Source: Bacteroidota bacterium (GTDB lineage: Bacteria; Bacteroidota; Bacteroidia; NS11-12g; UBA955). From it: a stretch of 10,021 nt of DNA. The position numbers and the translations under genes were made by a program. The DNA lies in NCBI GenBank assembly GCA_947450015.1, contig CANFUB010000076.1, positions 1 through 10,021 of the forward strand. Direction: 5' to 3'. Under the pieces are notes generated by a model that saw only the letters and a list, made by a program, of their open reading frames with translations, was not told the DNA's origin and did no database searches. Shown here in pieces: positions 1 to 6,600 of the stretch. Within the stretch, counting starts at the first letter, position 1, and each line of letters begins with the position of its first letter.

Positions 1-559
1 CTAGTTCTAACGCCTTTATATCATTGTATGGTATAATCTCAAAACCTGGGGTAAAGGGTCCGAAATTATTGTAACTGCCTTCGTCCGAACTCGTGCTTAC
101 AGCGGCTAATGTACGGCCCCAGAAATTATGTTCAACGAAAATTATTTTAGCTTTGTTCTTCTCAATGCCCTTCACTTCATAGCCCCATTTTCTACAAAGT
201 TTAATGGCCGTTTCACCGCCTTCAACACCTGTATTCATTGGTAGTACCCTGTCATAGCCAAAATACTGACAAATAAATTCAGCATATTCGCCAAGCAAAT
301 TGTTATGGAATGCACGCGATGTTAGGGTTAGTTTTTGTGCCTGATCGGTCAATGCTTTAACCAATCGCGGGTGACAATGGCCTTGGTTGACTGCACTATA
401 GGCAGAAAGGCAATCGAAGTAGGATTTGCCATCGGTATCCCATACCATTACACCTTCGCCTCTTTCAATAACAACTGGTAAGGGATGGTAATTATGGGCA
501 TTGTAAGCATCCTCAAGTTGAATAAAGTAATCGGCCTTTGAATTAGTGGTGGTCAGCAT
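1..559 (-). CDS. rocD: Ornithine aminotransferase, N-terminal part (3' end outside window)
   Basis: This is a class-III PLP-dependent aminotransferase that moves the delta-amino group of ornithine to 2-oxoglutarate, giving glutamate semialdehyde and glutamate (EC 2.6.1.13) in cytosolic arginine/proline metabolism. The first 186 residues are present. They read like ornithine aminotransferases across kingdoms: NYHPLPVV (23-30), LSAYSAVNQGHCHP (51-64), MNTGVEGGETAIKLCRKWGY (108-127, the PLP-phosphate-binding region) and NFWGRT (145-150), followed by GPFTPGFEIIPYND (167-180). The catalytic PLP lysine lies in the missing C-terminal half, so an intact active site cannot be confirmed. The start is the ATG at 559, which matches the usual N-terminus and sits just after a perfect TAnnTTTG box. 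The sucD terminator lies upstream, so this is a separate transcription unit. The identification rests on strong recalled family similarity; no frameshift is seen. Confidence 0.93.
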   Translation of the reverse strand, partial: MLTTTNSKADYFIQLEDAYNAHNYHPLPVVIERGEGVMVWDTDGKSYFDCLSAYSAVNQGHCHPRLVKALTDQAQKLTLTSRAFHNNLLGEYAEFICQYFGYDRVLPMNTGVEGGETAIKLCRKWGYEVKGIEKNKAKIIFVEHNFWGRTLAAVSTSSDEGSYNNFGPFTPGFEIIPYNDIKALEL

Positions 560-569
560 ATTATTGCTA

Positions 570-577
570 CAAAGGTA
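570..577 (-). promoter_or_regulatory. Bacteroidota -7 box (TACCTTTG) of rocD
   Basis: Read on the minus strand, these bases are TACCTTTG, a perfect match to the Bacteroidota sigma-ABfr -7 consensus TAnnTTTG. Only 10 bases separate the box from the rocD ATG, so transcription should begin within a few bases of the start codon and give a very short leader. The -33 region would fall inside the sucD terminator hairpin; no clear TTTG is seen there. Confidence 0.6.
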
Positions 578-581
578 ATAA

Positions 582-616
582 AAAAAGCCCTGAAACATTG
601 TGCTTCAGGGCTTTTT
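582..616 (-). terminator. Intrinsic terminator downstream of sucD
   Basis: An inverted repeat pairs AAAAAGCCCTGAA (582-594) with TTCAGGGCTTTTT (604-616), with a 9-base loop. On the minus strand the hairpin follows the sucD stop by about 15 bases and runs into a T-run, the form of a Rho-independent terminator. The A/T runs on both sides make it potentially bidirectional. It separates sucD from rocD. Confidence 0.9.
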
Positions 617-631
617 AAAATATAATTTAAG

Positions 632-1522
632 TTAGGCTTTTGCTTTTACACCTAAAACCTCAACCATCTTAGCGCCAATTTCGGCAGGTGATTCTACTAC
701 ATGGATACCACACTCGCGCATGATGGCCATTTTTGCAGCAGCTGTATCGTCTTTGCCACCAACAATTGCACCAGCATGTCCCATTCTTCTACCAGCAGGC
801 GCTGTTTGACCAGCAATAAAACCTACGACTGGTTTGGTGCCATTGGCTTTAATCCAACGCGCAGCTTCAGCTTCCATTCCACCACCAATTTCACCTATCA
901 TAATAATACCATCGGTATCAGGGTCGTTCATTAACATTTCAACAGCTTGCTTCGTACTGGTTCCAATGATTGGGTCGCCACCAATACCAATTGCCGTACT
1001 TTGACCTAAACCAGCTTTGGTAATTTGATCAACCGCTTCGTAAGTAAGGGTACCTGACTTAGAAACGATACCGATTCTACCTGGCGTAAATATAAAGCCT
1101 GGCATGATGCCAACTTTTGCGCCACCTGGTGTCATTACACCTGGGCAGTTAGGGCCAATAAGGGTACAAGTTTTTGAACTCAAATATTCTTTAACTTTTA
1201 CCATGTCTTTGGTTGGGATACCTTCGGTAATACAAACAATCACCTCAATACCTGCATCTGCAGATTCCAAAATTGCATCAGCAGCAAAAGCAGGTGGTAC
1301 AAAAATGATTGATACGTTTGCTTCAGTAGCATTTACAGCCTCTTGAACAGTATTGAAAATTGGTTTACCAAGTTCAGGGTGATTTGTTCCACCTTTTCCT
1401 GGGGTAACACCACCAACCACATTCGTACCATACTCAATCATTTGAGTGGCGTGAAAAGTGCCTTCCTTGCCTGTAAATCCTTGAACAATAACCTTCGAAT
1501 TTTTACCAACTAATACTGACAT
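632..1522 (-). CDS. sucD: Succinyl-CoA synthetase (succinate--CoA ligase) subunit alpha
   Basis: This is the alpha subunit of the TCA-cycle enzyme that converts succinyl-CoA to succinate with nucleotide triphosphate formation (EC 6.2.1.5). It binds CoA and carries the phosphohistidine. The 296 residues match the usual length of about 290. Visible motifs are QGFTGKEGTFH (14-24) and GGVTPGKGG (37-45) of the CoA-binding Rossmann domain, IGPNCPGV (122-129), SKSGTLTYEA (154-163), IGIGGDPI (178-185), and GRRMGHAGAI (244-253) containing the catalytic His249. The beta subunit gene sucC is not next to it, although many bacteria encode sucCD as one operon. The gene has its own terminator at 582-616. 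The leader is A-rich without a Shine-Dalgarno sequence, as is normal in Bacteroidota. The start ATG at 1522 gives the canonical MSVL-type N-terminus. It appears intact. Confidence 0.97.
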   Translation of the reverse strand: MSVLVGKNSKVIVQGFTGKEGTFHATQMIEYGTNVVGGVTPGKGGTNHPELGKPIFNTVQEAVNATEANVSIIFVPPAFAADAILESADAGIEVIVCITEGIPTKDMVKVKEYLSSKTCTLIGPNCPGVMTPGGAKVGIMPGFIFTPGRIGIVSKSGTLTYEAVDQITKAGLGQSTAIGIGGDPIIGTSTKQAVEMLMNDPDTDGIIMIGEIGGGMEAEAARWIKANGTKPVVGFIAGQTAPAGRRMGHAGAIVGGKDDTAAAKMAIMRECGIHVVESPAEIGAKMVEVLGVKAKA

Positions 1523-1545
1523 ATTCTTTATTTTTTATTTTTGTG

Positions 1546-1553
1546 CGAAATTA
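1546..1553 (-). promoter_or_regulatory. Possible -7 box of sucD (TAATTTCG)
   Basis: The minus strand reads TAATTTCG, one mismatch from TAnnTTTG, 23 bases upstream of the sucD start. No convincing -33 element is visible at the expected distance. It is placed back to back with the promoter of the divergent YbjN-like gene. Confidence 0.35.
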
Positions 1554-1589
1554 AGTGATATCTGTTTAAAATCTGATACTATAAATATA

Positions 1590-1597
1590 TAATTTTG
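1590..1597 (+). promoter_or_regulatory. Bacteroidota -7 box (TAATTTTG) of the YbjN-like gene
   Basis: TAATTTTG is a perfect TAnnTTTG match, 24 bases upstream of the ATG at 1622. TTTA at 1565-1568, with a 21-base spacer, is a 3-of-4 match to the -33 TTTG element. The box overlaps an in-frame TTG at 1595, which argues that the TTG is promoter DNA and not a start codon. Confidence 0.6.
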
Positions 1598-1621
1598 CAT
1601 AAATTTAAAAAAATAGTCGCT

Positions 1622-2092
1622 ATGGATTTTGAAACCTACAACAATTTAATAGAATCTACACTTGCATTTTTGGGTTTAAACCCAGCAGAAGCACGCAGTT
1701 CTGAAAAAGGCCAATGGGTATTGTACAATGGTGATACCGAGATTTATATTGATATGTGGGAACAAAAAAGTCAGAATGCTTGGCTATATTTTGAATCTGA
1801 GGAGCCACTTTTTATCTTTCAAGTAATTTCGCCAGTTTGTTACTTGCCAACAGTAAATACAGAACAATTTTACCAAGAATTATTGCATAATAACCTTAAC
1901 ATGCTCTATGCTTCTTATACAATTAATAAAGAAGAAAATGTTTTAGCTGTAAAGTTTCGTAGAATTTGCAATGGTTTAAAGCAAGAAGATATCATTGAAG
2001 CCATTGAAAGCATTGGCTTTTATTCAGAAACAACCTACAAAGCATTAATGGACCGATACGATATAGCCAAAATCGAAATCGAGGAAAATTAA
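1622..2092 (+). CDS. Small acidic YbjN-like / secretion-chaperone-fold protein, function unknown
   Basis: This encodes a soluble cytosolic protein of 156 residues with no signal peptide or membrane segment. It starts with a helix (MDFETYNNLIESTLAFLGL), followed by alternating strands containing WVLYNGDTEIYIDMW and AWLYFES, then FYQELLHNNLNMLYASYTI and a C-terminal helix after LKQEDIIEAIESIGFYSE. This helix-sheet-helix order and the ELLxxNxxMxYASYxI stretch resemble YbjN-domain proteins, which share a fold with type III secretion chaperones. The assignment is by recalled pattern only, and no substrate or partner can be named. The ATG at 1622 is chosen over an in-frame TTG at 1595 because the TTG lies inside the -7 box; using it would add nine residues (MHKFKKIVA). 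An intrinsic terminator follows at 2111-2131, so the gene is probably monocistronic. Confidence 0.75.
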   Translation: MDFETYNNLIESTLAFLGLNPAEARSSEKGQWVLYNGDTEIYIDMWEQKSQNAWLYFESEEPLFIFQVISPVCYLPTVNTEQFYQELLHNNLNMLYASYTINKEENVLAVKFRRICNGLKQEDIIEAIESIGFYSETTYKALMDRYDIAKIEIEEN

Positions 2093-2110
2093 TTTTTTTT
2101 TCATCTTTAG

Positions 2111-2131
2111 GCAACCTTGGGTTGCTTTTTT
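2111..2131 (+). terminator. Intrinsic terminator after the YbjN-like gene
   Basis: GCAACC (2111-2116) pairs with GGTTGC (2120-2125) around a TTG loop, followed directly by six T. The stem can extend by a G-U and an A-T pair. It lies 18 bases after the stop and separates this gene from the sigma-factor operon. Confidence 0.85.
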
Positions 2132-2170
2132 ACTTCTACCAATAGAATTAACATTCAACCAACTGTGTAA

Positions 2171-2719
2171 ATGGCCATTTTCAATGCGGAAAAACTAAGC
2201 GATATTGTTAAACAATGCATTGAAAATAAGCCAAAGGCACAAAAGGAGTTATTTGACATATTATCGCCAAAAATGTACGCAATTTGTTTGCGTTACGCCA
2301 AAAACAATGATGAAGCCAAGGATATTTTGCAAGAAGGCTTTATTAAAATGTTTAAGTATTTAGGTCAATTTGAAGGCAAAGGCTCATTTGAAGGGTGGGT
2401 AAAACGCATTTTCATCAATACTAGTATTGAATTTTACAGAAAAGCGCAAAGGGAAGCAACAACCAATTCATTAGATATTGCAGAAAACCAACCCTTTGAA
2501 TCCCACATTCTCTCCAATTTAAAGGTAGATGATTTGATGGCCATTGTTCAAAAATTACCTGCTGGTTATAGAACCGTTTTCAACCTTTTTGTTATTGAAG
2601 GTTATGGACACGAAGAAATTGCTAAAATGCTCAACGTCTCCGAGAATACAAGTAAAAGTCAATTGTTTAAAGCGCGTCAACATTTGCAAGCGATTATATT
2701 AAAAAGAAATTTAAAGTGA
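2171..2719 (+). CDS. ECF-type RNA polymerase sigma factor (sigma-70 family)
   Basis: An extracytoplasmic-function sigma factor directs RNA polymerase to a stress- or envelope-responsive promoter set. The 182 residues are typical. Region 2 spans about 23-91: helical core AQKELFDILSPKMYAIC, then DEAKDILQEGFIKMFKYL (47-64), then GSFEGWVKRIFINTSIEFYR (71-90). Region 4 spans about 122-171: KLPAGYRTVFNLFVIEGYGH (128-147), with the helix-turn-helix EEIAKMLNVSENTSKSQL (148-165) and KARQHL (167-172). Regions 1.1 and 3 are absent, as expected for ECF factors. The wording of region 4 is typical of Bacteroidota ECF factors. The stop TGA overlaps the GTG start of the next gene, which implies coupled production of sigma and its presumed regulator. 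No TAnnTTTG box is visible upstream, so the gene may use an alternative promoter, perhaps its own; this is inference. The ATG at 2171 has no competing start. Confidence 0.95.
   Translation: MAIFNAEKLSDIVKQCIENKPKAQKELFDILSPKMYAICLRYAKNNDEAKDILQEGFIKMFKYLGQFEGKGSFEGWVKRIFINTSIEFYRKAQREATTNSLDIAENQPFESHILSNLKVDDLMAIVQKLPAGYRTVFNLFVIEGYGHEEIAKMLNVSENTSKSQLFKARQHLQAIILKRNLK
2716..2719 (+). other. GTGA stop-start overlap coupling sigma factor and regulator
   Basis: The sigma-factor stop TGA (2717-2719) lies within GTGA, whose GTG (2716-2718) begins the next gene. A 4-base stop/start overlap of this kind normally lets a terminating ribosome reinitiate. It would tie the amount of membrane regulator to the amount of sigma factor, a common arrangement in sigma/anti-sigma pairs. 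Confidence 0.75.
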
Positions 2720-3603
2720 AAAACGAAAACAACATATCAGAGTTTGATCAATTTTTCAAACAACAATTGGAAGGTGCATCTGCTACCCCTCCAGCTGGTG
2801 TTTGGGAAAGTGTATCATCTTCTTTGGCATCTGGCGCACCAACAGCAGCTGTCGTTAAAACAGCCATGTGGTTAAAAGTAAGTGCGGCCATCATTGCCAC
2901 TGCTGCCATTGTAGTTACTACCGTTGTAATGACCACCCAAAAAGAAAACACTGTTAAGGTGGAAGTTCCGGCAAACCAAGTAGAAACCAATGGCTTAGTA
3001 AAGATAGAAGACGCTAACGAGGCGCCAAGCGAGCAGAATCAAGCAATTGTTTCTGAAGTAGCGACTTCAAATAAGGCGGTTCCGTCAAAAAACAATACAC
3101 CGGTAGCCCCTTCACAAGATCAAGCCAAGCCGGTAGTTTTAGCACCTATCCAATTAGAGGAAACGAATACTAAACCATTAGATTTTACCCCAAGCCTAGA
3201 ATTCTTAAAAGAAATGGAGAAACCAGCGGAACAAAAACCTGCTGAGATAAAGGTTATTATCAAAGATACTGCAGAACAGCCTTATGTGCATGCAAAGGAA
3301 AGTTTTGTAGCCAAAAAGGCAGATAGTGCATACATCTTCATTCCAGATGTGGTAACACCAAATGGAGATGGACTAAACGACGAGTATTTAATTGATATTA
3401 AGGGAGAAGAGAGCGTGAAAATCATTGTTCGCGATATCAAAAATACCAAACTGTTTGAAACAAGTAACAAGTACATTCCATGGAACTGTATTATGCCAAA
3501 TGGTGAGGGTTACCCAGAGGGAACCTATTTCGTAACCGTGGTGTATAAATTTCCAAATTTGAACCCTGTTAAAAAGACCATCACCTTAAAATTAATTCGA
3601 TAA
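2716..3603 (+). CDS. Putative membrane anti-sigma factor with C-terminal CHU_C-like (T9SS type-B-like) domain
   Basis: This is a 295-residue single-pass inner-membrane protein. Residues 1-50 are cytosolic; FDQFFKQQLEG (10-20) and PPAGVWESVSSSL (25-37) resemble the N-termini of Bacteroidota proteins encoded beside ECF sigma genes, which presumably bind the sigma factor. One membrane helix (about 52-73) has lysines on its N-terminal side (48, 54), predicting N-in/C-out. A low-complexity Pro/Glu/Lys-rich linker (about 80-200) follows. The end (about 206-295) matches the CHU_C / gliding-motility-associated C-terminal domain: FIPDVVTPNGDGLNDEYLID, then GTYFVTVVYKF and a terminal KLIR. The usual FxRWG motif is replaced by VRDIKNTKLF (238-247), and WNG by WNC (256-258). 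There is no signal peptide, so the domain is likely tethered in the periplasm and not secreted. It starts at GTG 2716, overlapping the sigma gene. The anti-sigma role is inferred from position and N-terminal pattern; no zinc-binding HxxxCxxC motif is present. Confidence 0.8.
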   Translation: MKNENNISEFDQFFKQQLEGASATPPAGVWESVSSSLASGAPTAAVVKTAMWLKVSAAIIATAAIVVTTVVMTTQKENTVKVEVPANQVETNGLVKIEDANEAPSEQNQAIVSEVATSNKAVPSKNNTPVAPSQDQAKPVVLAPIQLEETNTKPLDFTPSLEFLKEMEKPAEQKPAEIKVIIKDTAEQPYVHAKESFVAKKADSAYIFIPDVVTPNGDGLNDEYLIDIKGEESVKIIVRDIKNTKLFETSNKYIPWNCIMPNGEGYPEGTYFVTVVYKFPNLNPVKKTITLKLIR

Positions 3604-3610
3604 AAAACCA

Positions 3611-3642
3611 TTTGTAAACTCCATAAATTTAATCTAATATAG
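3611..3642 (+). promoter_or_regulatory. Weak candidate promoter of the giant PKD gene
   Basis: TTTG at 3611-3614 lies 20 bases before TAATATAG (3635-3642), which keeps six of eight -7 consensus positions counting the two free ones. The spacing is right but the -7 box is poor. The 54-base gap after the upstream stop would also allow simple read-through from the sigma operon, or a promoter read by the ECF factor itself. Confidence 0.3.
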
Positions 3643-3657
3643 CAACCTGAAATTATT

Positions 3658-6600
3658 ATGAATATAAAGTATAAAATAAACAGCAAAATAAAAGCATTTG
3701 GCCTAATGGTAGCAATGCTTTTGAGCTATTTGTCTGCAGATGCCCAATGCAGTATTACGACGAACGGAGCGCCACCTTGTGTGGGTCAGCCCATCCAGTT
3801 CTTCTGTAATACGGTCGGTGCAAGTAACTACAGTTGGGATTTTAATGGTCAAGGTAGTAACACTACTGCTTGTAATCCGACCTTTACTTTTACCAATGCA
3901 GGGACAAAAACAATTAAACTTACATTGAAATTGGCAAATGGCAATACTTGTAATGCCACTTTTACCTTTACAATTAAGGAGTCACCAGTAATTGATATCG
4001 TACAGTTAAACAACGATACCAGTTGCTTTTTCGGTAACTCATTTTGTTTTAAAGATCAAACAAAGCCAATTAACGATCCAGGGGGATCTAATTGTATCAA
4101 ATGTATCAAATACTTATTCTCAGATGGAGAGTTAATCAAAGTTTGTGGAACCCCACCAAGTGGTGTAACCCTTCCAAATACTTTTTGTAAATCATTTAAA
4201 GATCCTGCCGGTGGAACTTACGATTTGTTAGTTGAGGTAGAGGATTGTAACGGTTGTATTACCAGAAAAAATTTCCCTAATTTTTGTACTGTACGTGCAT
4301 CAATGGGTTTATCGTTCACTTCTCCTAGACCACAAGCATGTGATAGTGTTAAGTTAACAGTTACCAACAATTCAGCCATCTCATTAAATGATATCGACCA
4401 TTTCACTTGGGATTGGGGAGATGGTTCAGCGCCAAACACCACAAGTTGGAAACCAACAGCTTCACATACTTTTTATGTGCAAGGACCTAACGCGGGTGAT
4501 TTCAATACCAAATTAACGGTTTGGGATAAATTTGGTTGCAAAGAGTCATTTACTTTCTTCAGCTCAGCAACTAACATTAAATTGAATCCAAAGATCATTG
4601 CTGATGTCGATTCAGTATGTATAAAAACTCCAACCATTAATTTTAGTATTAAAGGTGGTTCAATTGCTAAAGCGATAAGTCCGACGTTTAACTATGGTGA
4701 CCCTCCAACAGGCCCTTTAAACATCACACGTCAGTGGGTAGGTTCTCACAAATTCTCAGGCCTAGGTCCATATAAAATTAAATTTACCTACAGTCACCCT
4801 ATCTGTGGTAATAGAGAAATTTACGATACCATTTTAGTATTAGGTCCTTCAAGTGCCATGGAAAAACCAGGTAATCGTATCCAGGATTTCGAAAAATTCC
4901 AGTGTCTTATCAAAGATTCAGTTCACTTCCCTAATAACTCAGTTTTCTATCACAACGATAAAACATTCTACAATGATGATAGTACTTGGATGGTGTATGA
5001 TAGCTTAAAATATGATTTCGTGCACGATTCATTGGTAAATCCAAATGAGCCATTCGACAAAAATTTCATGAAGTGGATTAAAAACACAGGAGGGTTCAAC
5101 TATCCTTACATTCACTTATTCAAAACACCTACAGGTCAAGTTTCAAGAGATGCTGCTTTAGGTGCTGATGGTTTGAAGAAAAGAGGTAATGAGTGTGTAG
5201 TGAGAGTATGGGATTTTGATGATGATTTCTGCGAAAAATGTACTACTGATACAAAACATGGTATCAATACAGTTTTAAAGAATTGTAAATATTCAAAAGA
5301 TTCGTTACCTGTGCACTGGTATACACCTTGGGATTCAATTTATCAAACCAGATTCAGTATGCGTGCTGCCAATGGTGTTAAATACAATGCCGACTCAGGT
5401 TTGTGCGTTCAAATAAAAATTTGGCCTTCAAATCAAATGGCCATCATCAGAGATACCATTATCTATTATGGTGATAACCCACTTGCAACCAAGGCAAAAG
5501 ACTCTATTATTTTCAAAAACTGGAAAGCACAAAGGGTAAAGGTACCAAGTTATATTACTGGTCCTGCCAGATTCGATGCCTCCACAGAAACACCGCGGTT
5601 CTATTTAAGGCGCTCGGATACAGCCTTTATTGATAATAACAATGGTTTCCCTCCAAACAGAATTATTGGATACAGATACCAAACCTTACAATTAGGCCAA
5701 TCGCTTATATTAAACTCTAAATACGATACAGCCCGTTTCAATTATTGGATTGTTTATGTTCAAGATACCATCGCAGCTAATTTATTGCAGCCTTGGCATA
5801 AAGTATGGGCATTGCAACCAATGCAGGGCTATAAAGTAGGTGATAGTATCAATGCGGCTTACCACAGACAAAAATTCTTTGAAGGTACAACAGTAAGATG
5901 TTTCAATCCTAGATTATGGCAAAAAGACATATGCCATCCAATGGCTTGTGAATTAGAGGATGTTGTTTCATTGGCATTGGTTCCACCAAGTGCTAAGAAA
6001 TTAAGAAAAGAAGGTGTTCAATGTTTAGGTAGTAGCCAAGATAACTATGGTATTACCTTTATCTTATCGGATACAAAACCAGGTTGTACCCAAACCTTCG
6101 CGCAAATTAACTTTGATACTGCTTTAGATCCGAATGGTTGGGTAAACGCTGTAGGTGCTAACTTAACTTCAGGTTCAATTGCAACAGGTAACTTGCCTCC
6201 GGTAAATCCACCATACAACGTGCCACCATTGGGTTACCAAATCATGGGTGCACCAGGTACACGTTTCTCTAAACAATTTACTGTAGATGATATCAAAGAT
6301 TCTATCACTGGTTATATCAACGTAGGTTTAATCATTGGTAACGGTATGTGGCCACCAGATGGCGATGCATATCCATCATCATGTATCGATACCGTTTACT
6401 ATAACAAATTTGCTAGGTTCCCAATTTTGGATAATAAATTCAGAATCATTAAACCTAAACAAGGTACTGAGTTTACCAATATTTGTAGAAAAGATACTTT
6501 ATGTATGGCCTTAATGCCACGTAACAGAAGTTATATTCCAGACGTTGAAGAACTTAACTGGAGCTTATCTGCAGCAAACGTTGGTAAGTACTACGATAAA

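Noticed and set aside
701..1346. Open frames on the plus strand opposite sucD (701-934, 1104-1346)
   Set aside because: They are antisense to a highly conserved enzyme, show no family resemblance and lack promoter boxes.
2748..3476. Minus-strand open frames within the membrane regulator gene (2748-2990, 3282-3476)
   Set aside because: They are shadows of the plus-strand gene, whose domains are recognisable; low-complexity coding explains their openness.
2716..3603. Calling the CHU_C-ended membrane protein a secreted T9SS cargo
   Set aside because: There is no N-terminal signal peptide; the hydrophobic segment begins at about residue 52 after a typical cytosolic anti-sigma-like stretch, so a tethered topology fits better.
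3739..3750. Lipoprotein signal at the cysteine following the signal peptide of the giant protein
   Set aside because: The residues before the Cys are ADAQ; a lipobox needs a small residue such as Gly, Ala or Ser at -1. Signal peptidase I cleavage is more likely.
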